DNA of 11,296 bases from Baffinella frigidus (GCA_026770585.1 MU646798.1:280008-291303); one strand, 5' to 3'. Positions 5,292 to 10,953 are shown, numbered from the stretch's first letter. A program made the numbers and translations. The notes: generated by a model not told the origin, from the letters alone.

Positions 5292-5431
5292 TTATCCGGG
5301 AAAAACTATTGTTCTTTCAATTCCTGGCAACGAAAATTACTACACCATTCGTGCTCACTAGTAATATTAAAGCATTTGTGTAGTAATTTTCGTTACCAGG
5401 AAATGAAAGAAAAACAGGTTTCCCCGGATAA
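5292..5431. mobile_element. ACTACAC-type MITE, copy 1 (140 bp)
   Basis: Ends are TTATCCGGG and CCCCGGATAA. Arms run inward through TTCTTTCA and TTCCTGG to CGAAAATTACTACAC, mirrored by GTGTAGTAATTTTCG. The 32-base loop carries GTAATATTAAAG, conserved in the copies at 10815-10952 and 8863-9003. GTTT brackets the element (5288-5291, 5432-5435). The empty target CGCCGCCGGTTGTTGACGTG lies at 5714-5733. No coding capacity. Confidence 0.87.
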
Positions 5432-5452
5432 GTTTGTTGACGTGGTCAGGTC

Positions 5453-5607
5453 CTCGCTCTGTCCCAGTTGATTTGGGCTCGTAGATATTCCGCCCCCCCC
5501 CCGAAATTTCACAGGTGAATTGAGACCCCCCCAATGAAATTCACCTTTGAAATTTCGGGGGGGGGGCGAAATATCCACACGCCCGAATTGAACCGGGACA
5601 GAGCTAG
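5453..5607. mobile_element. Foldback family II, copy 2 (155 bp)
   Basis: Same family as 3426-3577: outer CTCGCTCTGTCCCAG and CTAGCTCTGTCCCGG (read inward), then GATTTGGGCTCGTAGATATT and long C and G runs around AATTTCACAGGTGAATT. Edges carry AGGTC (5448-5452) and AGGGC (5608-5612), an imperfect 5-bp duplication consistent with ACGTT at copy 1. It lies 21 bases from the MITE at 5292-5431. Confidence 0.82.
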
Positions 5608-5647
5608 AGGGCATACTTCTGATGCATGCTCTGCACATATCCCTCAA

Positions 5648-5742
5648 GTAGCGAGTAGGCCCATACGCCCTACCGTAGGGCCCTAGGACCTGCCTAGGAC
5701 CTCTTGGCATGATCGCCGCCGGTTGTTGACGTGGTCGGGTTA
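5648..5742. repeat. Right, uninterrupted copy of the direct duplication
   Basis: Contains the joined sequence that is broken by insertions in the left copy, thus serving as an internal pre-insertion reference for the element at 5292-5431. Confidence 0.8.
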
Positions 5743-5762
5743 TCATTCTGCGGCAGAGAGCA

Positions 5763-5880
5763 CACCACACATCGGGCTACGAAGGGATTTTCGGCCCATT
5801 TTTGGGCCGATCAGCGATTGAGATGGGCTTCGCCTGTCACGTGCACCGATAATATCCGCATCAGCATCACCGATAACCAC
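5763..5880. repeat. 118-bp inverted repeat, left arm (partner 7370-7487)
   Basis: The reverse complement of 5763-5880 matches 7370-7487 without indels and with only a handful of mismatches. It includes a smaller palindromic string TCGGCCCATTTTTGGGCCGA and one unit of the GDSDADII-type minisatellite. The arms are about 1.5 kb apart, so the region between could invert by recombination. Confidence 0.88.
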
Positions 5881-5992
5881 GAGTGCTTTCAACGAGTTCA
5901 GACCCGCGCCTCACACATCGATCCGTGGGCGTGATTTCCCGCGGTGTCGGGTACGTCGGCAGTTTGATCCCTCTGAGTATTCATAATCAATA

Positions 5993-6074
5993 CGATGCTG
6001 GTGTATCTTAAGGGTAGAAATAAGACAGTCGTCTATCTAAACTTCATGTGGAGCCTTAAGATACACCAAAATCG
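5993..6074 (+). mobile_element. 82-bp MITE, copy 1
   Basis: Terminal inverted repeats CGATGCTGGTGTATCTTAAGG and CCTTAAGATACACC plus AAAATCG. The interior, with AATAAGACAGTCGTCTATCT, is nearly identical in all four copies (5993, 6242, and inverted at 8111 and 8517). Each copy has exactly the same 70-bp core length. It sits in a GGTACGTCGGCAGTT-containing repeat. It is not a tRNA: no T-arm and the stem is 14 bp or longer. Confidence 0.82.
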
Positions 6075-6105
6075 GATCGGGTACGTCGGCAGTTGAATCC
6101 CGCCG

Positions 6106-6147
6106 AGTATCCACTGTTACTTCTTAAGTATCCACTGTTACTTCTTA
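6106..6147 (+). repeat. Perfect 21-bp tandem duplication
   Basis: AGTATCCACTGTTACTTCTT plus A occurs twice in a row without a mismatch, which suggests a recent slippage or unequal exchange. Unit one begins at the GAGTAT sequence shared with the other CGGCAG repeats. Confidence 0.92.
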
Positions 6148-6241
6148 AGTTAACAGAGGTTCCACTTTTGCTTTGAGACGTCCCGCTCTCGGCTTTTGTC
6201 TCGGTGCGCAGCGCTCTTCCGCCGAGTATGCATAATCAGTA

Positions 6242-6323
6242 CGATGCTGGTGTATCTTCAGGGTGGAAATAAGACAGTCACCTATCTAAACTTCATGTGG
6301 AGCCTTAAGATACACCAAAATCG
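6242..6323 (+). mobile_element. 82-bp MITE, copy 2
   Basis: Same orientation, length and flanks as copy 1 (GAGTATNCATAATCARTACG before, CGGACCGG after), so element and flank were duplicated together. The left arm has TTCAGG where the right has CCTTAAG, a mismatch in the stem. Confidence 0.82.
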
Positions 6324-6362
6324 GACCGGTGTCGGTACGTCGGCAGAGCCGAGAGCGGCTTT

Positions 6363-6389
6363 ACCGAGGAGCAACAGTTGCTCCTCGGT
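6363..6389. repeat. Perfect 13-bp-arm palindrome
   Basis: ACCGAGGAGCAAC and GTTGCTCCTCGGT flank a single A. CCGCTCTCGGC (6182-6192) and GCCGAGAGCGG (6348-6358) form a further inverted pair around MITE copy 2, hinting at a larger nested foldback. Confidence 0.75.
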
Positions 6390-6397
6390 CCTGAAGC

Positions 6398-6695
6398 GAC
6401 ATAGGCTTGTCTAATTTAACCTGTGTTTTACTTAATATAATCATGTTGATATTACGGTCTCCAAGTTTTGACCATGTTTTACAATTAGGACGGTTGGTAT
6501 ATTTTAAACTATATTTTTCAGTGGCAAGGCGTCGGCAGACGGGCGGTGCTGGCGCGGAGTGTCCAGCAACAAACCGTTTCTTGCAAAATAAATAAACCAT
6601 TAAAAAATAAATAACTTTATAAATAAATAAATCATTCTATGAATAGATAAATAATTTAATAAGTAAATAAATCATTTGGTAAATTCTCGCGGCAG
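6398..6695. other. AT-rich gene-free stretch with AATAAATAA-type repeats
   Basis: GC content drops sharply. Bases 6586-6680 are degenerate AAATAAATCATT units about 25 bp apart. At 6514-6524 ATTTTTCAG gives a good 3' splice-site-like sequence followed by GC-rich bases and a frame ending at about 6595. Nothing firmer can be said. The stretch could be an intron or intergenic spacer before fragment E. Confidence 0.5.
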
Positions 6696-6805
6696 ATGGG
6701 ATAATCTCGATGTTCGTGTTCCTTCTCACCGCGGGTGCTCAAGCGCTCGGGAGCTGGGTCAACACTACCCTCGGCGAAGGCACGGACATGCCGCTCGAGG
6801 TCTAA
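6696..6805 (+). CDS. Exon-like fragment E, hydrophobic (partial)
   Basis: After CGGCAG at 6690-6695 composition switches from AT-rich to GC-rich and the frame reads GIISMFVFLLTAGAQALGSW, then VNTTLGEGTDMPLEV and TAA. The first 20 residues form a plausible membrane helix, and NTT is a potential N-glycosylation site. The AT-rich tract, CAG and GC-rich frame together look like an intron-exon boundary. If terminal, it ends at the TAA (6803-6805). Otherwise GAG|GTCTAA is a poor donor. A TGTAGGG array starts right after. No second copy in the window; family not recognised. Confidence 0.35.
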
Positions 6806-6998
6806 GGGTGTAGGGTCTCGGTGTGTCTCGGTGTGTCTCGCTAGGGTGTAGGGTGTAGGGTGTAGGGTGTAGGGTGTAGGGTGTAGGGTGTAGGGTGTAG
6901 GGTGTAGGATGCAGGGTCTCGCTCGTCCCTGTGTCTCTAGAGTTTAGGGTCTCGGTATGTCTCGGTATGTCTCGCTAGGGTGTATTGTGTAGGGTCTC
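6806..6998 (-). repeat. TGTAGGG heptamer array with GTCTCGGTGT spacers
   Basis: Core 6839-6919 is tandem TGTAGGG, the complement of CCCTACA, so opposite in orientation to the arrays at 1-308. Both flanks carry short repeats of TCTCGGTRTG. A lone TTTAGGG lies near 6943. Confidence 0.92.
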
Positions 6999-7070
6999 CC
7001 AATGTCCCGATGTCCCGGGGCAGAGGATGCCGTCTTGGTGTGCGTGAAATGTGCGTGCGGCTGCGCGGCC

Positions 7071-7268
7071 GTGATTCTGAGTCTCATGCGGATATTGTCG
7101 GTGATTCTGATGCGGATAGTGTCGGCGATTCTGATTCGGAAATTGTCGGTGATGCTGATTCTGATAGTGTCGGTGATTCTGATGCTGACATGATCGGTGA
7201 TTCTGCTGCTGACATTATCGGTGATTCTGATGCTGATGTTGTCGGTGATTCTGATTCTGATACCGTCG
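7071..7268 (+). repeat. 24-bp minisatellite encoding GDSDADIV-like octapeptides
   Basis: One 30-bp unit followed by seven 24-bp units of the form GGTGATTCTGATGCGGATAT plus TGTC. In the + frame this reads GDSDADSV, GDSDSEIV, GDADSDSV, GDSDADMI and so on, strongly acidic with DxDxD spacing. The open frame runs 6980-7360. Changes between units mostly swap Asp/Ser/Ala and Ile/Val/Met. Acidic DxDxD repeats recall calcium-binding repeats, but the Gly position of known loops (for example DxDxDG) is not met. Coding status is uncertain. Confidence 0.85.
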
Positions 7269-7296
7269 GTGCGTGTGGCCTGGTCAGGCTGGTTAT

Positions 7297-7373
7297 GAGG
7301 TTGGAACACCTTATCCTGGTACAAAATTTTACAACCCCACATACACATAGGATCCTCTAGCATTCTCGAGTGG
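7297..7373 (-). pseudogene. Fragment G, inverted copy
   Basis: Minus-strand frame reads MLEDPMCMWGCKILYQDKVF followed by QP, homologous to 643-720 on the + strand. Most differences replace amino acids. It is wedged between the 24-bp minisatellite and the right arm of the 118-bp inverted repeat. Confidence 0.35.
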
Positions 7374-7487
7374 TTATCGGTGATTCTGATGCGGATATTA
7401 TCGGTGCACGTGACAGGTGAAGCTCATCTCAATCGCTGACCGGCCCAAAAATGGGCCGAAAATCCCTTCGTAGCCCGATGTGTGGTG
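7370..7487. repeat. 118-bp inverted repeat, right arm
   Basis: Partner of 5763-5880. Contains one GATTCTGATGCGGATATTAT unit, GTGCACGTGACAGGTGAAGC and CTCATCTCAATCGCTGACC, then the TCGGCCCATTTTTGGGCCGA-type palindrome in reverse. Confidence 0.88.
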
Positions 7488-7676
7488 GTGGGCGGCCGTG
7501 CGTCTGATTCTGATGCTAACATTGTCGGCGATTCTGATGCGGATGGTTTCGGCGGACATAGGACTCCAGGGGAGTTTTTACCACACCACGCGGACGGAAG
7601 GGGCGTGGTAGGTAGGTGAAGCCCATCTCAATCTTCTACTCCTCTCCCTTCCGATGACAGAGCGCTGTGCAGAGAA
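7488..7676. other. Degraded copy of the minisatellite-plus-tail sequence
   Basis: Two minisatellite units at 7503-7553 (SDSDANIV, GDSDADGF in the + frame), a unique stretch, then GGTAGGTGAAGCCCATCTCA at 7611-7630 and TACTCCTCTCCCTTCCGATG. This is the same order (acidic repeat, AGGTGAAG, CTCATCTC, CTCCTCTCCC) found at 7836-8040. Confidence 0.6.
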
Positions 7677-7812
7677 GCTGGCCACCGGAAAACGGCAGAT
7701 CGAGAAATTGGAGCCGTGTGTGTCCACTTTTGAAAAAATCTGATTCGAAATTTCTCAAAAGTGGACACACACGGCTGCAATTTGTCAAGTTCCCAGTTTC
7801 CGGTTGGCCAAC
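7677..7812. mobile_element. 136-bp foldback
   Basis: Ends GCTGGCCACCGGAAAAC and the inverse of GTTTCCGGTTGGCCAAC. The inner arms contain a perfect 20-bp-plus stretch, GCCGTGTGTGTCCACTTTTG, mirrored by CAAAAGTGGACACACACGGC. The loop is about 12-20 bases. Bracketing duplication not resolved. Non-coding. Confidence 0.78.
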
Positions 7813-7835
7813 TACTCGGCACCCCTCTCTAGCGT

Positions 7836-7968
7836 CGGTGGTTCTGATGCTGACATTGTCGGTGATTCGGATATTGTCGGTGGTGCTGACATTGTCGGTG
7901 GTTCGGATATTGTCGGTGATGCTGACATTGTCGGTGGTTCGGATATTGTCGGTGATGCTGACATGGCC
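7836..7968 (+). repeat. 18-bp minisatellite encoding GDADIV/GGSDIV hexapeptides
   Basis: Units alternate GGTGATGCTGACATTGTC and GGTGGTTCGGATATTGTC, giving a 36-bp higher-order period. In the + frame: GGSDADIV, GDSDIV, GGADIV, GGSDIV, GDADIV. It is a shorter relative of the 24-bp array at 7071-7268, having lost two codons per unit while keeping the same frame. It ends MAGARGR and TGA unless spliced at CAG|GTGAAG (7982/7983). Confidence 0.87.
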
Positions 7969-7976
7969 GGGGCGCG

Positions 7977-8060
7977 TGGCAGGTGAAGCTCGTCTCGATC
8001 GCGCGGCTGCTACTCCTCTCCCTCCCGATCGCTGTCCAGGTCCCAATCTCACCCGGACGA
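7977..8060 (+). repeat. Reiterated CTGCTACTCCTCTCCC tail sequence
   Basis: GGCTGCTACTCCTCTCCCTC, CCGATCGCTGTCCAGGTCCC and AATCTCA occur here and, with decay, at about 8192-8240, 8599-8640 and 8819-8855. MITE copies 3 and 4 and two foldbacks lie between these pieces. The pattern is a pyrimidine-rich repeat repeatedly split by insertions. Confidence 0.75.
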
Positions 8061-8110
8061 GTATCCGTAATGCATACAATTTCGGGGTACAATTTCGGGG
8101 ATCTCCGATC

Positions 8111-8192
8111 CGATTTGGGTGTATCTTAAGGCTCTAGATGAAGTCTAGATAGACGACTGTCTTATTTACACCCTCAAGGTACACCAAAACCG
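8111..8192 (-). mobile_element. 82-bp MITE, copy 3 (inverted)
   Basis: Reverse orientation of copies 1 and 2, same core length. Left end CGATTTGGGTGTATCTTAAG, right end TCAAGGTACACCAAAACCG. Interior GTCTAGATAGACGACTGTCT is the complement of the copy 1 interior. Confidence 0.82.
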
Positions 8193-8257
8193 GCTGCTAC
8201 TCCTCTCCCTCCCGATCTCATCTCGAGAGTCCAGGTGCGTCTCCTCGCCCTCCCGAT

Positions 8258-8404
8258 CTCATCTCGAAAGATCACTGCATCAGTTCCCTAACTAGCGTTT
8301 TCATTCAGTTAGGGAGGCCTAACAACATTTACTATGCCCTAGCTAATTTCTCCTGTTCAACCTCCTGTTGAAAAGGAACTGATTTAGGTATCTTCCGAGA
8401 TGAG
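8258..8404. mobile_element. 147-bp foldback
   Basis: Arms of about 30 bp: CTCATCTCGAAAGATCACTG into CATCAGTTCC at the left and GGAACTGATTTAGGTATCTT into CCGAGATGAG at the right. Internal hairpins CCCTAACT/AGTTAGGG and TTCAAC/GTTGAA are nested within. The outer CATCTCG is also part of the host repeat. Confidence 0.72.
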
Positions 8405-8516
8405 TGTGGTCGGGCAGTGTGAAGGGTGCTGACCGCTACAGGCCACAGGAATCTACGTTGGCGTCCTCATAACCTTGCGTCCTTAGATGCCCTTGGAGCC
8501 TAGATACCCGAGATCG
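8405..8516. other. Short unassigned stretch
   Basis: No copy elsewhere and no coding signal that I can support. Confidence 0.4.
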
Positions 8517-8598
8517 CTGTCCTGGTGCGTCTGAAGGCTCTAAATGAAGTCTAGATAGACGACTGTCTTATTTCTACCCTTCAGGTACACCAAAATCG
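8517..8598 (-). mobile_element. 82-bp MITE, copy 4 (inverted, diverged left end)
   Basis: Core 8523-8592. The left arm is GGTGCGTCTGAAGG and the right CCTTCAGGTACACC, so the inner CTGAAGG/CCTTCAG pair differs from CTTAAGG/CCTTAAG of copy 1 on both sides at once. Confidence 0.75.
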
Positions 8599-8633
8599 GC
8601 TGCTGCTCCTCTTTCTCCCGATCGCTATCCAGA

Positions 8634-8820
8634 CGCCCACACAAGGCAGGCATTGGCCTTTTCTTAAATGTTGGTTTTGAGGTCGCGTCCAGTATTTGTA
8701 CGAGAATTGGTCACGTCCCCGGGGGTTAAACCCCTGGGGACGTGACAAATAATTCACAATGTAGAGACGACCTTCTTAACAGGGTTTTAAGAAAAGGCCA
8801 ATTGTAGCCTCGTGTGGGCG
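8634..8820. mobile_element. 187-bp foldback with GGTCACGT central hairpin
   Basis: Outer arms CGCCCACACAAGGC and GCCTCGTGTGGGCG, then ATTGGCCTTTTCTTAAA and TTTAAGAAAAGGCCAAT, GAGGTCG/CGACCT and so on to a centre (8707-8747) TTGGTCACGTCCCCGGGGGT and its complement. Arms total about 90 bp with moderate mismatch. The centre resembles those at 448-488 and 10588-10629. It splits one copy of the CTCCTCTCC repeat. Confidence 0.8.
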
Positions 8821-8862
8821 GCTCCTCTCCTTCCCGATCGCAATCTAGGTCCCACGCCGATC

Positions 8863-9003
8863 TCATGTGAAAACCTTTCTAACTTACAATCCTTCGGCAA
8901 TGAAATTTACTACACATAACGATCTTTACTTGTAATATAAAATAAAACGTGTAGTAATTTTCATTAAAATCCATTTTTTGATTGAAAATGTTTCCACATA
9001 TGA
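8863..9003. mobile_element. ACTACAC-type MITE, copy 2 (141 bp, decayed)
   Basis: Inner arms AATGAAATTTACTACAC (8899-8915) and GTGTAGTAATTTTCATT (8949-8965) around a 33-base loop with TGTAATATAAAA, as in 5292-5431 and 10815-10952. Outer ends TCATGTGAAAACC and GTTTCCACATATGA are only partly matched. Total length agrees with the other copies (140 and 138 bp). Confidence 0.75.
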
Positions 9004-9127
9004 TCTCCAAACACGTTCTCGGCACGCGCGCGCATCATGAGCACAGGCAAAATCTGTGACAGGCAAGATCTGTGTGTGCGGGCCCGTCAGGCTGAACCTG
9101 GCGTGGGATTTCTTGATGTGCATGCCT

Positions 9128-9300
9128 CAACCCCAAACCCCAAACCCCAAACCCCAAACCCCAAACCCCAAACCATGAACCGTAAGCTATAAACCATCAA
9201 CCATAAACCATAAACCTTAAACCATAAACCACAAACCATAAACCATAAATAATGAATAATGAATGATAAATAATAAATAATAAATAATAAACAACAAACC
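9128..9300 (+). repeat. CCCCAAA array decaying into AACCATA and AATAATAA
   Basis: Six perfect CCCCAAA units (9129-9172) pass into AACCATAA/AACCTTAA units and then AATAATGAATAAT and AATAATA. The gradient shows a heptamer array degenerating or being replaced by an AT-rich trinucleotide. Confidence 0.9.
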
Positions 9301-9805
9301 CTCCACCAGGTGATGGTGATGTTCTCGATCAACCGACAATAGGCGGCGCACCCCCACCAACTGAAAGCTCAAAACTCGACTTTTCGGCACGGATTTCAGT
9401 CGGGAAAAAATGACAGGCAAAATCCGGTTTACCCAAAACTTCTCGGGGGCTATTCCGCGAAAACCGAAAAATTGACGGGGTTACCGGGAAATAATAAATA
9501 ATAAATAATAAACAACAAATAATAAATCTCGCTACGCCAGGTGATGGTGATGTTCTCGATCAACCGACAATCCGCGGCACAGGGAGAGGCTGTCTGCAAG
9601 ACCAGCCGAAAAAAAATTGACAGGCAAAATCTGGCTTCGCCCTAAACTTCTCGGGGGTTATTCGCGGCAGGCCGAAAATTTCACGTGGCTACCGGGAAAT
9701 AATAAATAATAAATAATAAATAATAAATCTTGCTACGCCAGGTGATGGTGATGTTCTCGATCAACCGACAATCCGCCGCGCAGGGTGAGGCGGTCTGCAA
9801 GGCAC
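9301..9805 (+). repeat. Three units of a 200-230-bp tandem repeat
   Basis: The 34-bp landmark CAGGTGATGGTGATGTTCTC plus GATCAACCGACAAT is identical at 9307, 9538 and 9739 (spacings 231 and 201). It is followed by GACAGGCAAAATC, ACTTCTCGGGGG and TACCGGGAAATAATAAATAA. AATAAATAA linkers join the units. Unit 3 is cut short by CCCTAAA repeats at 9806. No sustained reading frame. The landmark is far better conserved than the remainder. Confidence 0.9.
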
Positions 9806-10134
9806 AGGTTACCCTAAACCCTAACCCTTAAACCCGCAACCCTGACCCCTAAACCCGCAACCCTAAACATTTCTCCACCATAAACCCTCCAACCTCAATA
9901 CACCCTCCAACCTTCACCATGAACCCTCCAACCTCCAACGTAAACCCCCCAACCTCGACCATACACCCTCCATCCTCCACCATAAACCCGCCAACCTCCA
10001 CCATAAACCCTCTTAACCTCAATATGGATGAGGGTGGAGGGTTTACTCCGGGTTTACTGAAGTTGGAGGGGTTACTCAACCATAAACCCCCCACCCTCCA
10101 CCCTCCACCCTCCACCCTCCACCCTCCACCTCCC
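9806..10134 (+). repeat. Mixed CCCTAAA, AAACCCGCAACC and CCCTCCA tract
   Basis: Starts with CCCTAAACCCTAACCCTTAA, passes to CCGCAACCCTAAAC, then AACCCTCCAACCTCCACCAT-type units and ends with tandem CCCTCCA (10089-10127). A purine-strand segment at 10029-10075 (GAGGGTGGAGGGTTTACTCC) is an inverted piece, so the tract folds back. Translations on either strand are repeat artefacts. Confidence 0.88.
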
Positions 10135-10254
10135 TACTTCCCCAGCACCGCGCTCGCGGGGTCGCAGCGATTGGCCTTTTCCGCGTTTCGGGTGTAGGGG
10201 TGCGGGATCGAGAAAAAAAAACTCCACCCTCATAACCCCTCCAACCTCCCGCAC

Positions 10255-10274
10255 AGTCCTCCCGCAGGAGGACT
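10255..10274. repeat. Hairpin AGTCCTCC/GGAGGACT
   Basis: Perfect 8-bp arms with loop CGCA. CAGTCCTCCCGCA recurs at 10362-10374 without the right arm. Just 3' is CCTACGGTAGG, related to the CCTACCGTAGG motif of the 3791-3956 element. Confidence 0.7.
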
Positions 10275-10400
10275 TACCTACGGTAGGGTCGTAGGTCTTG
10301 TTGCTTAGGGGTTATTCAAAATCCCTTCGAAGTCCGCTGTGTTAATGCCACAAGCTAACGCCAGTCCTCCCGCACAGCGAGCCAACACCGCCCTCGCCGA

Positions 10401-10509
10401 GTCTCTCCGCGCCCGGGGGAGAGAGGCATCTCCCGAGTGTCCGGGGGATGACGAAGTGGCCGAGCGACTCGTGGGCGCCGCCGACCTTCTCGGTGCTCTC
10501 TCAGCGGTA
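10401..10509 (+). CDS. GC-rich coding-like fragment F, copy 1 (partial)
   Basis: The frame, open from ATG 10339 to 10548, reads REASPECPGDDEVAERLVGA and then ADLLGALSAVP. It is acidic with an Ala/Leu-rich helical stretch. Copy 2 (10660-10730 resumed at 10960-10996) keeps the frame. Over 30 compared codons there are seven synonymous and about six replacement differences, and the 14 codons from RLVGAADL onward have only synonymous ones. That is good evidence of past or present protein selection. Copy 3 (11045-11091) is frameshifted. No family recognised; no splice sites clearly bound it. Confidence 0.42.
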
Positions 10510-10524
10510 CCCCCCCCACACTCG

Positions 10525-10584
10525 AGGCTAGAAGAGGGGGTATTTTAAATGTGGGGTTGTTGAATTTAGTACCAGTCACGGGCA
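10525..10584. repeat. 60-bp inverted repeat, left arm (partner 10731-10790)
   Basis: CTAGAAGAGGGGGTATTTTA to CCAGTCACGGGCAGG is the inverse of 10731-10790 with roughly ten mismatches. Between the arms lie the palindrome at 10588-10629, an AAAATTACTACAC motif and the first half of fragment F copy 2. Confidence 0.8.
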
Positions 10585-10587
10585 GGC

Positions 10588-10629
10588 TTGGTCACGTGGC
10601 TGGGGGAATTTCCCCAGCCACGTGACCAA
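10588..10629. repeat. 42-bp near-perfect palindrome with CACGTG
   Basis: TTGGTCACGTGGCTGGGGGA and its complement meet with no loop and one mismatch. Third member of the TTGGTCACGT hairpin set (448-488, 8707-8747). As in the first, AAAATTACTACAC follows within about 30 bases. Confidence 0.85.
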
Positions 10630-10659
10630 ACGCCCCGGTTTGTGTGAAAATTACTACAC

Positions 10660-10730
10660 GTCTCTTTTTTTCGCGGGAGACAGGCAACTCCCGGGTGTCC
10701 GGGGGACGACGAGGGGGCGGCGCGACTCGT
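10660..10730 (+). pseudogene. Fragment F, copy 2, 5' part (interrupted)
   Basis: Reads RQATPGCPGDDEGAARL in the copy 1 frame up to ACTCGT (10725-10730), where a 223-bp insertion begins. The frame resumes at a second ACTCGT (10954-10959) and continues GAADLLGALSAVSP to about 11000. Counting ACTCGT once, the frame is unbroken, so the copy was intact before insertion. Confidence 0.5.
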
Positions 10731-10953
10731 ACCTGCCCGTGACTGGTACTGAATTTAACATTCACACATTTAAAATACTCCTTCTTCCAGCCTGGAGTAA
10801 AGCTGCAGCATGCGTATCCGGGGAAACCTATTTTTCTTTCATTTGATGGCAACGAAAATTACTACACAACTCGTTCTTATTAGTAATATAAAAGAATCTG
10901 TGTAGTAATTTTGATTGCCATCAAATGAAAGAAAACTAGGTTTCCCCGGATAA
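10731..10953. mobile_element. 223-bp composite insertion in fragment F copy 2
   Basis: Bracketed by ACTCGT on both sides. The left 60 bp is the inverted partner of 10525-10584. The right 138 bp is an ACTACAC-type MITE. The two outer ends (ACCTGCCCG and CCGGATAA) are not inverted copies of each other, so either two events are combined or the ends have been rearranged. Confidence 0.6.
10815..10952. mobile_element. ACTACAC-type MITE, copy 3 (138 bp, best preserved)
   Basis: Ends TATCCGGGGAAACCTA and TAGGTTTCCCCGGATA are perfect inverses. Arms continue TTTTCTTTCATTTGATGGCA to CGAAAATTACTACAC with few mismatches. The 32-base loop has TAGTAATATAAAAG. Very stable single hairpin when single-stranded. 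Confidence 0.88.

Noticed and set aside
5393-5770. Minus-strand frame of 125 residues
   Set aside because: It covers one MITE end and the whole foldback family II copy, so it is translated mobile-element hairpin.
5993-6074. tRNA-like appearance of the 70-bp core (acceptor-like GGTGTAT...ATACACC then A)
   Set aside because: The stem continues past 7 bp to about 14, there is no TTC-containing T-arm, and it exists in four near-identical copies with MITE-like flanks.
7636-8137. Frames of 147-156 residues across the foldback and 18-bp minisatellite
   Set aside because: They run through a palindromic element and repeats on both strands; only the + frame of the repeats themselves shows a pattern worth noting.
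9849-10254. Frames rich in GGWRVEGGG or STINPPTS on opposite strands
   Set aside because: Direct translations of the CCCTCCA-type tract.
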